The position numbers and the translations under genes are program-made. The notes under the pieces are model-generated. The model did no database searches. It was not told the origin of the DNA and worked only from the letters and a program-made list of their open reading frames with translations. Of a DNA stretch of 64,000 nucleotides, positions 1 to 7,987 are shown piece by piece (the stretch's first letter is position 1; each line of letters begins with the position of its first letter). Origin of the DNA: Chryseobacterium sp. ISL-80 (GTDB lineage Bacteria > Bacillota > Bacilli > Bacillales > Cytobacillaceae); assembly GCA_018613055.1 (NCBI GenBank), contig JAGGQZ010000018.1:74831-138830 (forward strand), written 5' to 3'.

Positions 1-915
1 GATCGGCAGGGTGGCAAATGGCTGGACATGTCCGAAATTGACATTTGCGATGATTGGAATGTTCCTTAATTCTTCTTTGCTCATGATGATTTTTCTTAAT
101 GCCTCTTCTGTGATATTGGAGTTCTTTTGGAAACGGCCAATCAAAAGGGCTTTTATCGAGGCTGCATCTGGAAGGTGAAGAAGTGATTGGAGATCTCGGT
201 CGAAACTCCTTGAATGGCTTTCTTCATCATCTTCAATGAACAGGATGCTGTCTTTCAGGGATGGCATGAATTCAGTACCCTGAAGCAGGTTCATTGTGCT
301 AAGGTTGCCGCCAATCAACCTTCCCCTTGCTTCTCCTTCCTGGATGACCATATAGCCCTCGGTTTCGTGGAACGTCCGATTTTCCTGTTCCAGATACCAG
401 GCGTCATCTGACCACGTTTCTGAAGGGGAAATTTCATAAGGCGCATCATTCGTAACTGCATCCAAAAACGAATTCAATGTGTATTCCAGTCCATGCTTCA
501 CGCCAAAGGTTGAAAAGTGCGGGCCTGAGTAGGTTACCAGCTCGGTTTTCTTATAGATTGCCAGCTGCAAAGCCGTAATATCGCTGTAGCCGCAAAAAAC
601 CTTCGGGTTGGCAGCGATCAAATCGAAATCTATGTATTTCAGCAGCTGGTTGGAATTGTATCCGCCTATGGCCGTTAAAATCCCTTTTACATTCGGGTCG
701 GTAAATGCTTCATGAATGTCCTCAATCCGTTCCTCAATCGAAGAACTGAAAAACTCATCGTGAGCATCTGCATTCTTTCCAAATGTCACCTTGAAGCCAA
801 GCTGCGTCAACCTCTCAACAGCCAGATCCAGTTGAGCTCCCTTCAAAATGATCATGCTTGTCGATGGTGCGATGATCCGGATTTCATCCCCAGTCACTAA
901 CTTTGGTGCAAACAT
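1..915 (-). CDS. LD-carboxypeptidase / MccF-like S66 serine peptidase (3' end cut by window)
   Basis: The first 305 codons read openly from an ATG at 915, and the C-terminus lies outside the window. The S66 family cleaves amide bonds next to D-amino acids in muropeptides, or in microcin C-type conjugates for MccF. Visible family marks are the nucleophile-elbow Ser in GYSDITAL, the block GGNLSTMNLLQGTE, the acidic IEDDEE stretch that supplies the catalytic Glu, and the His in NFGHVQP. The start follows a GGCGGGGAG ribosome site. The long NLLQGTEFMP block favours the MccF-like branch over classical LdcA (family inference). It stands as a single gene next to an unrelated oxidoreductase. Confidence 0.85.
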   Translation of the reverse strand, partial: MFAPKLVTGDEIRIIAPSTSMIILKGAQLDLAVERLTQLGFKVTFGKNADAHDEFFSSSIEERIEDIHEAFTDPNVKGILTAIGGYNSNQLLKYIDFDLIAANPKVFCGYSDITALQLAIYKKTELVTYSGPHFSTFGVKHGLEYTLNSFLDAVTNDAPYEISPSETWSDDAWYLEQENRTFHETEGYMVIQEGEARGRLIGGNLSTMNLLQGTEFMPSLKDSILFIEDDEESHSRSFDRDLQSLLHLPDAASIKALLIGRFQKNSNITEEALRKIIMSKEELRNIPIIANVNFGHVQPFATLPI

Positions 916-1025
916 ATTCTCCCCGCCTCTTCAATGATATCTTCTATTCTATCAAAGAAAAGGCAGGGTGTAAGCATGTTAAAACGTGCGAAATAGAAAC
1001 TAGTTTTTCAATTTACTCACAGGAC

Positions 1026-2492
1026 CTATACAAGTGCAGGCTCAGCTTTTCGTCCTGTTTTTGACTTCTCGATAATGTCAGTCGCAATCCAGACTCCGCA
1101 GGCGCTTGCCTGTGCAAGTCCGCGAGTGATGCCACCACCGTCTCCGCCAACATACAGGCCGCTGATTTCAGTTTCAAACTTGTCATTCAGCTTCGGCCGT
1201 GCTGAATAGAACTTCGCTTCAACCCCATAGAAAAGCGTATGCTCTGAAGCAAGACCAGGCGTAACCTGGTTTAGCGCTTCCGTCATCTCCACCAGACTCT
1301 TAAGGGTGTTATATGGAAGGACCAGCCCTAAGTCTCCAGGGACTGCTTCCTTTAATGTCGGTTCAAGGAATCCCTCTTTGATTCTTTTTTCCGTTGACCT
1401 GCGACCCTTTAAAATATCTCCGTATTTTTGTACGATCAGCCCGCCGTTGGAAAGACTGTTCGCCAATCGGGATATTTCATGCGCGTATTCATTCGGTTTA
1501 TCGAATGGATCAGAGAATGTATGGGACACGAGCAGTGCAAAATTCGTGTTGCCGCTTCCAAGTTTGGGATCTTTATAGGCATGGCCGTTTGCAAGCATGA
1601 TTCCGGAATGATTCTCGACAACAACATGTCCGGATGGATTGCTGCAGAAGGTTCTCACGCTGGTCCCTACTGAGGTATTGAAGATGAACTTCCCTTCGTA
1701 TAGGTGTTCATTTATTTCCTCCATGACGACATTGGATGTTTCGACACGGACTCCAATATCGACCTGGTTATTGATCATCTTAAGCCTTCTTTTTTTCAAA
1801 AGCTGTGTCAGCCATTTGGAGCCGTCACGGCCAGGCGCAACTACGACTTTATCAGCATAAATTTTCTCCCCGTTCCTGAGCTCAACACCTGTGACTTTAT
1901 GGCCGTCAGGCGTTTTTTCAGTAATCAAATCCTCGATTTCCGTCTTGAACGCCATATCCACTTTGTCTTTTAAGTATTCAAATATATCCTTTAAAATCTC
2001 AAGATTCTGTTCCGTACCAAGGTGGCGAACCTGAGCTCTCAGCAGCTTCAAGCCAGCGGCATAACCTCTTCGTTCGATCTCACGGACCTTGTCTGTCATT
2101 GGATCGGTTATGCTTTCTGTTGCGCCATGTTTGAGGTTGATTTGGTCTACATATTTAATTAGTTCGACAACTTTTGAATCAGGAAGGTAATCCGTCATCC
2201 AGCCGCCGAATTCACTTGTTATATTGAATTTTCCATCCGAGTAGGCACCTGCCCCGCCGAAACCATTGGTGATCGAACACGCCGGCAGGCATCCTGCAAA
2301 ATCCTTTTTTCCAGCTGGCGGTGGGCATTTTTCAATTTTCTTTTGTAAAATTGGGCAGTTCCTTCGGTAAATATCGTGTCCTTTATCCACTAACAGAACA
2401 TTAGCTTCTGGCATCTTCAACGATAATTCATAGCAAGTGAAAATCCCTGCCGGACCTGCTCCAACGACAATCACATCATAGTTTGTTTTCAT
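1026..2492 (-). CDS. FAD-dependent dehydrogenase, COG2509 type
   Basis: A 488-residue flavoprotein. An N-terminal dinucleotide-binding fold carries VVGAGPAGI (about residues 9-17). The C-terminus holds the second FAD contact, GLYVGGDGGGITRGLAQA, typical of COG2509 'uncharacterised FAD-dependent dehydrogenases'. Cys residues near position 65 (NCPILQ) and in the CPPPAGKKDFAGCLPAC stretch are noticeable and could bind metal or be redox active. The substrate is unknown. GGAGGATGCAGA precedes the ATG. Upstream is a good sigma-A promoter (2536-2564) with an inverted PurBox-like pair (2570-2612), so control by purine status is plausible. It is monocistronic. Confidence 0.85.
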   Translation of the reverse strand: MKTNYDVIVVGAGPAGIFTCYELSLKMPEANVLLVDKGHDIYRRNCPILQKKIEKCPPPAGKKDFAGCLPACSITNGFGGAGAYSDGKFNITSEFGGWMTDYLPDSKVVELIKYVDQINLKHGATESITDPMTDKVREIERRGYAAGLKLLRAQVRHLGTEQNLEILKDIFEYLKDKVDMAFKTEIEDLITEKTPDGHKVTGVELRNGEKIYADKVVVAPGRDGSKWLTQLLKKRRLKMINNQVDIGVRVETSNVVMEEINEHLYEGKFIFNTSVGTSVRTFCSNPSGHVVVENHSGIMLANGHAYKDPKLGSGNTNFALLVSHTFSDPFDKPNEYAHEISRLANSLSNGGLIVQKYGDILKGRRSTEKRIKEGFLEPTLKEAVPGDLGLVLPYNTLKSLVEMTEALNQVTPGLASEHTLFYGVEAKFYSARPKLNDKFETEISGLYVGGDGGGITRGLAQASACGVWIATDIIEKSKTGRKAEPALV

Positions 2493-2535
2493 TCTGCATC
2501 CTCCGCCATATCAGTTTTTTGCTTAACCAATGGTA

Positions 2536-2564
2536 AATATAACAAATAACCATTATGCAGTCAA
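2536..2564 (-). promoter_or_regulatory. Sigma-A promoter of the COG2509 gene
   Basis: On the minus strand, TTGACT (2564-2559), a 17-nt spacer and TATATT (2541-2536). The transcript would start near 2529, about 37 nt before the ATG at 2492. This is a near-consensus vegetative promoter. Confidence 0.75.
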
Positions 2565-2569
2565 CCTAA

Positions 2570-2612
2570 AACACGAACTATAAATAATATACTTAAAATA
2601 AACGTTCGTGTT
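2570..2612. promoter_or_regulatory. Inverted PurBox-like pair (putative PurR operator)
   Basis: AACACGAAC at 2570-2578 and its exact inverse GTTCGTGTT at 2604-2612 are separated by 25 nt of A+T-rich DNA. The CGAAC core, W-rich flanks and inverted spacing match the Bacillus PurR tandem PurBox layout as I know it. The pair sits just upstream of the -35 of the FAD-dehydrogenase promoter. PurR binding is inference. Confidence 0.55.
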
Positions 2613-2631
2613 AAACGATGGCGAATTAAGA

Positions 2632-2653
2632 GGCTGTCTGTTGGCAGACAGCC
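2632..2653 (-). terminator. Hairpin downstream of yjcZ-like gene
   Basis: GGCTGTCTG and CAGACAGCC form a perfect 9-bp stem with a 4-nt loop, read on the minus strand after the yjcZ-like gene and followed by a weak TCTTAATT tail. Confidence 0.5.
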
Positions 2654-2692
2654 CCGCAAATTATTTTACAGGCGTTTTATGCTACTTTGTTT

Positions 2693-2896
2693 TTACCAGT
2701 TATAGCTGCAGCAAGCACCAATGATGATTAACAAGATAAACAGAACAACGATTAATGCAAAACCGCCGTATCCGTAACCACAGCCAGCACCGCCCACTCC
2801 TGCATAAGGGTAACCGCCGCCACAGAAAGTGCCATAAGTTGGTGCTGTTGCCATTGGTGCAGTTACAGGCATTGGGGCATTATCATATCCGTACAT
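2693..2896 (-). CDS. YjcZ-family sporulation-associated membrane micropeptide
   Basis: A 67-residue protein: a flexible Gly/Tyr/Pro/Ala-rich N-terminus with several Cys residues (for example [11 protein letters not shown]) and a C-terminal transmembrane helix, [15 protein letters not shown], ending CCSYNW. The helix with its [10 protein letters not shown] core is the hallmark of the YjcZ family found in many spore formers, where members are often produced during sporulation (family knowledge). The N-terminal extension is longer than in the shortest members. The ribosome site is an AGGAG-type stretch upstream. It is a single gene with a hairpin downstream. Confidence 0.8.
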   Translation of the reverse strand: MYGYDNAPMPVTAPMATAPTYGTFCGGGYPYAGVGGAGCGYGYGGFALIVVLFILLIIIGACCSYNW

Positions 2897-3090
2897 TAAA
2901 AACCACTCCTCGTTTGTTTTTGAATTGCTTTCCCTTTACGGTATGATATGGGTACTTGACCCGTTTGTGCATTAGCCTATTTTTTTTAATTTATCATTTT
3001 TCCCAGCCATGCCAACTTTTCACTTCATTCTTAGCGGGTAAAGGTTAAAATGGAATAATAGCAACTAACGTCCGGAGGGTACAGCCAAGT

Positions 3091-4185
3091 ATGAAATCTA
3101 ACGCTAAAAAAATTTTGACCCTATTTTTCCTTACAGCTGCAGTAATCTCTTTTTTAGCGATTCAATCAGAACATTACCTGTCCGATGATTTAAATGTTTA
3201 TGAAAAAATCTCCGCCGGTTCATCGATCAATTACTTGATTATTGGCGACAGCATTGGACGGGGCGCTGGAGCAGAAAGCAAAGACCTAAGATGGTACAGC
3301 CAGTTCGAGGTGCTTCTTAAGGATTTCAGCGGATCCCGGGCACGCCGTAATAGCATTGTCCAAAGTGGAGCGACTGCTTTTGAAGGTTTATACAAACTGC
3401 AAAAAGCCCCAAAGTTCAGTGACGTCGATCTCATTTTCATTGTTTTTGGTGAAAATGACCGTAAATATATGGACGCTGAGCAATTCACTTTTTTCTATGA
3501 GAGACTGATCAGAAAAGCAAAAGAGCGATACCCGGGCTCTGAAGTGATCACGATCATCGAGAATCCTTTAAAGCAGGAGGAATTTGCTGAGGCGATTAAA
3601 CGAGTTTCTGTCCATTATGGCGCTAAGCCATTGGACATGCGTATTCCTTTCAAGGAATCTGGCATGCTGACAGAACAGCTGACGACCGATATGGTGCACC
3701 CGAATGGGAAAGGATATCAACTGTATGCGTATTCCATACTGGAGCTGATCAAAGATCATATTCAAAAGGAAACGGATGTTGCCGGATATCCTAAACCCTT
3801 GACAAGAAATCAAGCAATCTCTCTGTCTGAAAAAAAACATTTCTCTGCCCGCAAAGGGTTCCGTAGGCAAAATGGGATAAATATCAGCAAACGTCCAGGG
3901 GATATACTGGAATATGAGTTTGAGGGATCCATCCTTGGAGTGACGGCAATACGAAGCCAGTACGGCGGAATGATGAAGGTTTATATTGACGGAAACTATG
4001 TTAGTACCCTTTCCACCTGGTGGCCGTTCTCACGGGAGCGAGTCATATATATAGCAAGCGGCCTTGATAACGGTCACCATACAGTTCGCTTTGAAACACT
4101 TAAAGAAGCATCCTTGCATAATAAAAGTGAACAAAAAATGGTCCAGATTTCCTCGATCATCGTCGCTGTCGATGAGGAAAAATAA
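3091..4185 (+). CDS. Secreted or membrane-anchored SGNH/GDSL hydrolase
   Basis: A 364-residue protein with an N-terminal hydrophobic anchor or signal (residues 7-24). The SGNH blocks follow in order: IIGDSIGRG (nucleophile Ser, near residue 54), GENDRKY (block III), and DMVHPNGKGYQ (catalytic Asp/His). The last ~120 residues form a separate beta-rich region (DGNYVSTLSTWWPFSRERV) that may bind a ligand. Members are esterases acting on lipids or on acetylated cell-wall glycans; the substrate cannot be told here. GGAGGG lies 11 nt before the ATG. A second GDSL protein (YpmR) is encoded near 9.5 kb. Confidence 0.85.
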   Translation: MKSNAKKILTLFFLTAAVISFLAIQSEHYLSDDLNVYEKISAGSSINYLIIGDSIGRGAGAESKDLRWYSQFEVLLKDFSGSRARRNSIVQSGATAFEGLYKLQKAPKFSDVDLIFIVFGENDRKYMDAEQFTFFYERLIRKAKERYPGSEVITIIENPLKQEEFAEAIKRVSVHYGAKPLDMRIPFKESGMLTEQLTTDMVHPNGKGYQLYAYSILELIKDHIQKETDVAGYPKPLTRNQAISLSEKKHFSARKGFRRQNGINISKRPGDILEYEFEGSILGVTAIRSQYGGMMKVYIDGNYVSTLSTWWPFSRERVIYIASGLDNGHHTVRFETLKEASLHNKSEQKMVQISSIIVAVDEEK

Positions 4186-4325
4186 TATAGAAATTTCCCG
4201 AAGGAAAGTGTATGATACTTTCTATATGCCCACCTCTTAACCGCAGATTGGATCATGCTTGGAAAAGGGGTCCCTTGACATGGGAAGCTGTATTTAGGGC
4301 AGCAATAATTCCTGAAGGAGAGACC

Positions 4326-4931
4326 ATGAAAAGTATATTCAAAAATTTTATTAACGGTATTCTCACCATTGTCCCAATCATACTCGTTATCTATGTGATT
4401 TATAAAACCTTCATGTTTTTGGACAGTTTGCTTGGAAATTTACTGAGGCCGTATTTTAAAGAAAGCTATATTCCAGGGATCGGCCTGCTGACAACATTGG
4501 TTCTGATTACCTTTCTCGGCTGGCTGTCGACCCGATTCATTACCGGCAGCATCATCAGGCTGGTTGACAGACTTCTGGAAAAAATTCCTCTAGTCAAAAC
4601 GATTTACTCTGTTATCAAAGATACTGTCCATTCTTTTCTTGGGGATAAAAAGTCGTTTTCAAAAGTGGCTTTGGTTACGATCCCAGGAACCAATATGAAA
4701 AGCCTTGGTTTCATTACGTCTGAGAACCTTCAGGCATTTCATGAACCATTATCAGGACATGTTGCCGTTTATGTACCTCAAACTTTTCAAGTTGCCGGTT
4801 TTACGTTCCTGATTCCCAAAGAAGACATCGAAATTCTCGATGTCAAATCCGAGGATGCAATGAAGTTCATCCTTTCAGGAGGAATGACTTCCGCTAACGG
4901 GGAGAAACATGTGAAACAAAACAGCCGCTGA
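4326..4931 (+). CDS. DUF502 family membrane protein
   Basis: A 201-residue protein. The ATG at 4326 is chosen because AAGGAGAG sits just upstream and MKSIFKNFINGILTIVP is the usual DUF502 N-terminus; the longer open frame upstream has no support. There are two transmembrane segments (about residues 8-30 and 50-72, the second GLLTTLVLITFLGWLSTRF). A conserved cytoplasmic part follows with RLLEKIPLVKTIYSVIKD and GFITSENLQ. The function of the family is not established. The stop codon lies inside the following bidirectional terminator. Confidence 0.85.
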   Translation: MKSIFKNFINGILTIVPIILVIYVIYKTFMFLDSLLGNLLRPYFKESYIPGIGLLTTLVLITFLGWLSTRFITGSIIRLVDRLLEKIPLVKTIYSVIKDTVHSFLGDKKSFSKVALVTIPGTNMKSLGFITSENLQAFHEPLSGHVAVYVPQTFQVAGFTFLIPKEDIEILDVKSEDAMKFILSGGMTSANGEKHVKQNSR

Positions 4932-4951
4932 CATAGATCAGCGGCTGTTTT
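4918..4951. terminator. Bidirectional terminator between DUF502 gene and EIIA gene
   Basis: AAAACAGCCGCTGA and TCAGCGGCTGTTTT form a perfect 14-bp stem with a 6-nt loop, with T-runs in both directions. It serves the converging genes on either side and contains the stop codon of the DUF502 gene. Confidence 0.9.
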
Positions 4952-5452
4952 CTATTCAAAGGTCACTTCAAGAATCGCAGTTGATCCTCTCTCAACATCG
5001 CTTTCAGTCAATTTTTCTAATGAGGACGCCTGGTCGGTGTTAGTGATGATAATTGGGGTTATGGTACTCTTCGCTTTCTCACTGATGATCCCCATATCAA
5101 AGGATACGAGTTTATCCCCTGCCTTTACCTGGTCACCTTGCTTCACATGTGTTTCAAAGCCTTCTCCATTTAGGGATACGGTTTCCAGGCCAATATGGAT
5201 GAGAATCTCCGCTCCGTTCTTAGCCCTGATCCCTATAGCATGTTTTGTAGGGAAAACCTGGATGATCTCCCCATCTGCCGGTGCAACAGCTACTCCGTCT
5301 GCTGGTTCAATCGCCAAACCGTCACCCATCATTTTTTCAGAAAAAACAGGATCAGGAACTTCTTTCAGATCGACTGCCTTCCCGGTAATTGGTGCCATAA
5401 GCTTGATCGTTTTAATGGGTTCCTCCTTTTTTCCAAACAACTTTTTAAACAT
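4952..5452 (-). CDS. ypqE: PTS glucose-type EIIA protein, YpqE-like
   Basis: A free-standing 166-residue IIA domain of the glucose family. The phosphorylated His is in EILIHIGLETV; GIRAKNG and the second conserved His in FETHVKQGD are also present. It starts MFKKLFGK at 5452, where AGGAAGGA lies 9 nt upstream; an in-frame ATG at 5482 would add 10 residues but lacks such a site. It would accept phosphate from HPr and pass it to an IIBC permease or act as a regulator. It is the third gene of an msrA-msrB-ypqE unit, the same order as in B. subtilis (yppP-yppQ-ypqE). Confidence 0.88.
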   Translation of the reverse strand: MFKKLFGKKEEPIKTIKLMAPITGKAVDLKEVPDPVFSEKMMGDGLAIEPADGVAVAPADGEIIQVFPTKHAIGIRAKNGAEILIHIGLETVSLNGEGFETHVKQGDQVKAGDKLVSFDMGIISEKAKSTITPIIITNTDQASSLEKLTESDVERGSTAILEVTFE

Positions 5453-5484
5453 GCGTACCATTCCTTCCTGCGTATTAGTCATGT

Positions 5485-5919
5485 TTAATCCTGGAACAGT
5501 TTTAGAAACTCACCATAACCTTCTTCTTCCATCTTTTCTTTCGGAACAAACCTCAAGGCTGCTGAATTGATGCAATACCTCAGCCCATTTTCTCCCGGAC
5601 CATCATCGAATACGTGGCCCAGATGGGAATCCGCACTTTTGCTCCGCACCTCGGTCCTGACCATGAAATGGCTCAGATCCTGTTTTTCGATAACTTCTTC
5701 CTCCTCGATTGGCTTTGTAAAGCTTGGCCAGCCGCAGCCCGCATCATATTTATCCCGCGAGCTGAATAATGGTTTTCCAGAGACGATATCTACATACATG
5801 CCCTCCCTAAGGTCATTCCAGTATTCATTCCGGAATGGCGGTTCTGTCCCATTGTTTTGTGTCACTTCATATTGCATCGGCGTCAGCCTTTTCTGTAAAT
5901 CTTCTTGATTCTTTTTCAT
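5485..5919 (-). CDS. msrB: Peptide-methionine (R)-S-oxide reductase MsrB
   Basis: A 144-residue enzyme reducing Met-R-sulfoxide in proteins. The catalytic Cys is C116 in [12 protein letters not shown], with [11 protein letters not shown] before it. C62 in AGCGWPSF is the likely resolving Cys. The two CxxC pairs of zinc-binding MsrBs are absent, so this is the zinc-free form. Its ATG overlaps the msrA stop as ATGA (5916-5919), which suggests translational coupling. Reducing power would come from thioredoxin. Confidence 0.95.
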   Translation of the reverse strand: MKKNQEDLQKRLTPMQYEVTQNNGTEPPFRNEYWNDLREGMYVDIVSGKPLFSSRDKYDAGCGWPSFTKPIEEEEVIEKQDLSHFMVRTEVRSKSADSHLGHVFDDGPGENGLRYCINSAALRFVPKEKMEEEGYGEFLKLFQD

Positions 5920-6455
5920 TTATTTTCCCCCCAATGTTCCCTGATAAAAGCTTCACGTCCTGAACCTTTATGATAAGCATTATATCGTTCGGGATTCTTT
6001 TTATAATAACCCTGATGATAGGTCTCGGCAGGATAGAAGGTTTTTGCCGGCAGGATTTTTGTCGCGATTGGCTTCGAGAACTGACCGCTCTCGCCAATCT
6101 TCCTTTTCGACTCTTCTGCAAGCTGCCTCTGTTCTTCATCATGGTAGAAGATCGCTGTCTGATATGATTGGCCCCTGTCATAAAACTGACCGCCAGGGTC
6201 GGTTGGATCGATTTGCTGCCAGTATAAATTCAGAATCTCCTCGTACGGAAATACCTCCGGATCAAATGTAATTTGTACGGCTTCATAATGGCCGGTCGTC
6301 TCACTGCAGACCTCTTCGTATGTAGGATTTCCCTTGGTTCCTCCTGTATAGCCGGAAACAACACTGTAGATTCCCGGCTGCTCATCAAACGGCTTCACCA
6401 TACACCAGAAACAGCCTCCGGCAAAAGTCGCAAGCGCCCGATTTCCTTTATTCAT
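5916..6455 (-). CDS. msrA: Peptide-methionine (S)-S-oxide reductase MsrA
   Basis: A 179-residue enzyme starting [23 protein letters not shown] carries the catalytic Cys15. Also visible are [39 protein letters not shown] and the C-terminal [10 protein letters not shown]. The start at 6455 follows GGAAGAGGTGGAATC; a longer open frame upstream adds 46 unrelated residues and is not used. Together with MsrB it repairs both methionine sulfoxide epimers. It is the first gene of the msrA-msrB-EIIA unit. Confidence 0.95.
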   Translation of the reverse strand: MNKGNRALATFAGGCFWCMVKPFDEQPGIYSVVSGYTGGTKGNPTYEEVCSETTGHYEAVQITFDPEVFPYEEILNLYWQQIDPTDPGGQFYDRGQSYQTAIFYHDEEQRQLAEESKRKIGESGQFSKPIATKILPAKTFYPAETYHQGYYKKNPERYNAYHKGSGREAFIREHWGENK

Positions 6456-6557
6456 GATTCCACCTCTTCCAATTTTTAAATAAACTCTACTCAAATACTT
6501 ATTCCCTATTGTATAACTTTTAAAGCAAAAAACACATTCATAACGCTCAACAGTAAA

Positions 6558-6579
6558 AGCCCCTTCCGAAGAAGAGGCT
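6558..6579 (-). terminator. Terminator of the rsgA-like gene
   Basis: On the minus strand AGCCTCTTC-TTCG-GAAGGGGCT forms a 9-bp stem with one wobble, a UUCG tetraloop and a following TTTT. It lies just past the stop codon at 6590. Confidence 0.85.
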
Positions 6580-6589
6580 TGGCTGATGG

Positions 6590-7657
6590 TCATTTGTATT
6601 TTGTTTTTTGGCGAATTTCTTTATTGATATTTTTCCAGTGCCTTTTTTCCTCAGCTTGTGCTTTCTTATCCATTTTCCGGTCAATATATGCCAGCTCTTT
6701 TTGCAGCTTTTTATAGCTGGCAAGCCTGTTTTCATCCAGGCGGCCTTCATCAATCGCCGAACGAACTGCACAACCGGGCTCGTTACCATGGGTACAATCA
6801 CGGAATTTGCATTCTTCGGCGAACTGATCGACATCTGCAAAGCTTTCCCCGATGCCCTCCTCGACTGTCCATAGCTGAATCTCTCTCATTCCCGGTGTGT
6901 CAATGAGTACCGCGCCACCAGGCAGCAATACCATCTCCCGGTGTGTTGTTGTATGCTTGCCTTTATCATCGCTATCACGAATTTCCTGTACCAGCTGTTT
7001 TTCGTATCCCGTGAAATAATTGACCAGGCTTGATTTTCCGACCCCTGACGATCCGATTAAAGCGACCGTTTGTCCAGGGGTTAGATATCTTTTTAATTGC
7101 TCGATGCCGGTTCCCTCAAGGACACTTACTGGTATGACAGGAACCCCAATGGCCACTCCTGACACCAGTTCGATCTTCGCTTCCAGCTCATTTTCCAAAT
7201 CCGCTTTGCTCAATATAATGACCGGATTCGAACCGCTCTCCCAGGCGAGCAAAAGATACCTTTCAATCCGCCTTAAATTCAAGTCATCATTAAGTGAATT
7301 TACAATGAACACCGTATCAATATTAGCTGCGACAATTTGCTCTTCGGTGACCTGGCCTGCAGCCTTTCTGGAGAACTTGCTTTTTCGCGGCAGGATTCCC
7401 CGGATGGTTCCCCACACTTCACCTGGTGAGGTTTTGACGGCAACCCAGTCACCAACCGCAGGCAAGTCGTCCCTGCCGTTCGCTTCATATGTCAATTTGC
7501 CTGAAAGGGTACAGAGATATTCTCCATCTTCGAGCCACACTCTGTAACTATGCTTGTGCTCCAACGCAACCCTGCCAGGCTTGTAACCTTGGAATTGAAC
7601 CTCCTTAAAAAAGTTTTCTATTTCAGCAGTCATTCCGATACTTTCAAGTTTATTCAT
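6590..7657 (-). CDS. rsgA: RsgA/YjeQ-family circularly permuted ribosome-associated GTPase (paralogue)
   Basis: A 355-residue protein: N-terminal OB-fold (about residues 25-100), a circularly permuted GTPase with [14 protein letters not shown] (G4), [12 protein letters not shown] (P-loop) and [11 protein letters not shown] (G3), and a zinc knuckle [15 protein letters not shown] (C-x4-C-x-H-x5-C). RsgA binds the 30S subunit during late maturation. The length and N-terminal extension differ from the usual Bacillus CpgA/YloQ, and the yloQ neighbours (prkC, rpe) are absent, so this is probably a second copy. A leader peptide and terminator/antiterminator precede it (7674-7888), so expression is probably tied to ribosome stalling. 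GGAGGAAG precedes the ATG. Confidence 0.9.
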   Translation of the reverse strand: MNKLESIGMTAEIENFFKEVQFQGYKPGRVALEHKHSYRVWLEDGEYLCTLSGKLTYEANGRDDLPAVGDWVAVKTSPGEVWGTIRGILPRKSKFSRKAAGQVTEEQIVAANIDTVFIVNSLNDDLNLRRIERYLLLAWESGSNPVIILSKADLENELEAKIELVSGVAIGVPVIPVSVLEGTGIEQLKRYLTPGQTVALIGSSGVGKSSLVNYFTGYEKQLVQEIRDSDDKGKHTTTHREMVLLPGGAVLIDTPGMREIQLWTVEEGIGESFADVDQFAEECKFRDCTHGNEPGCAVRSAIDEGRLDENRLASYKKLQKELAYIDRKMDKKAQAEEKRHWKNINKEIRQKTKYK

Positions 7658-7673
7658 TCAATTTCTTCCTCCA

Positions 7674-7734
7674 ACATGCTTATTTAATATAAAAAACCAC
7701 AGGCATGCACAGTCCCATGGTTTCATAAGCATGT
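7674..7734 (-). promoter_or_regulatory. Attenuator: intrinsic terminator within a larger stem, before rsgA-like gene
   Basis: On the minus strand the arms at 7723-7714 and 7703-7694 (AAACCATGGG / CCTGTGGTTT) form a 10-bp stem with two wobbles, followed by TTTATAT: a Rho-independent terminator upstream of the gene it would silence. A perfect 10-bp outer pair, ACATGCTTAT (7734-7725) with ATAAGCATGT (7683-7674), encloses it and abuts the ribosome site GGAGGAAG (7672-7665). The leader segment 7784-7774 (TGCACGTCCCA) can instead pair with 7717-7706 (TGGGACTGTGCA), giving 11 bp with one bulge. That pairing invades the loop and inner arm of the terminator and acts as antiterminator. Confidence 0.75.
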
Positions 7735-7769
7735 AGAAAAAAGACGAATAGTCGATTGTTCTGCTTAGG

Positions 7770-7826
7770 TTAGTGGGACGTGCAATAAGTAACGGCCATC
7801 TTAATAACATTTAACATTCTGCTCAT
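7770..7826 (-). CDS. 18-residue leader peptide of the rsgA attenuator
   Basis: The ORF reads MSRMLNVIKMAVTYCTSH and is preceded by a strong AGGTGGAGTGCA ribosome site. Codons 15-18 form the 5' strand of the antiterminator. A ribosome finishing the peptide would mask them and let the terminator form, while a ribosome stalled earlier would leave them free and allow read-through. This is the logic of drug-inducible leaders of ribosome-protection genes. The peptide matches no family I recognise. Confidence 0.7.
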   Translation of the reverse strand: MSRMLNVIKMAVTYCTSH

Positions 7827-7859
7827 TGCACTCCACCTGCCTCTCGTATAGTTATCTTC

Positions 7860-7888
7860 AGTATATGGAAAAATTTTCTCCTTGTAAA
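7860..7888 (-). promoter_or_regulatory. Sigma-A promoter of leader peptide / rsgA-like gene
   Basis: On the minus strand, TTTACA (7888-7883), a spacer of exactly 17 nt and TATACT (7865-7860). Transcription would start near 7853, giving a leader of about 195 nt before the rsgA ATG. Confidence 0.8.
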
Positions 7889-7987
7889 CCCTTTTTAAAA
7901 TTCCCATGTTCATTATGAACAGTTCCGCACCCATTATGCCCATTTTGCATATTTTACATTTGAGTATTCTATTTAGGAGTGAGGGGT

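Noticed and set aside
4212..4325. Longer N-terminus for the DUF502 protein
   Set aside because: The extension has no ribosome site and is unlike family members; the internal ATG at 4326 has AAGGAGAG.
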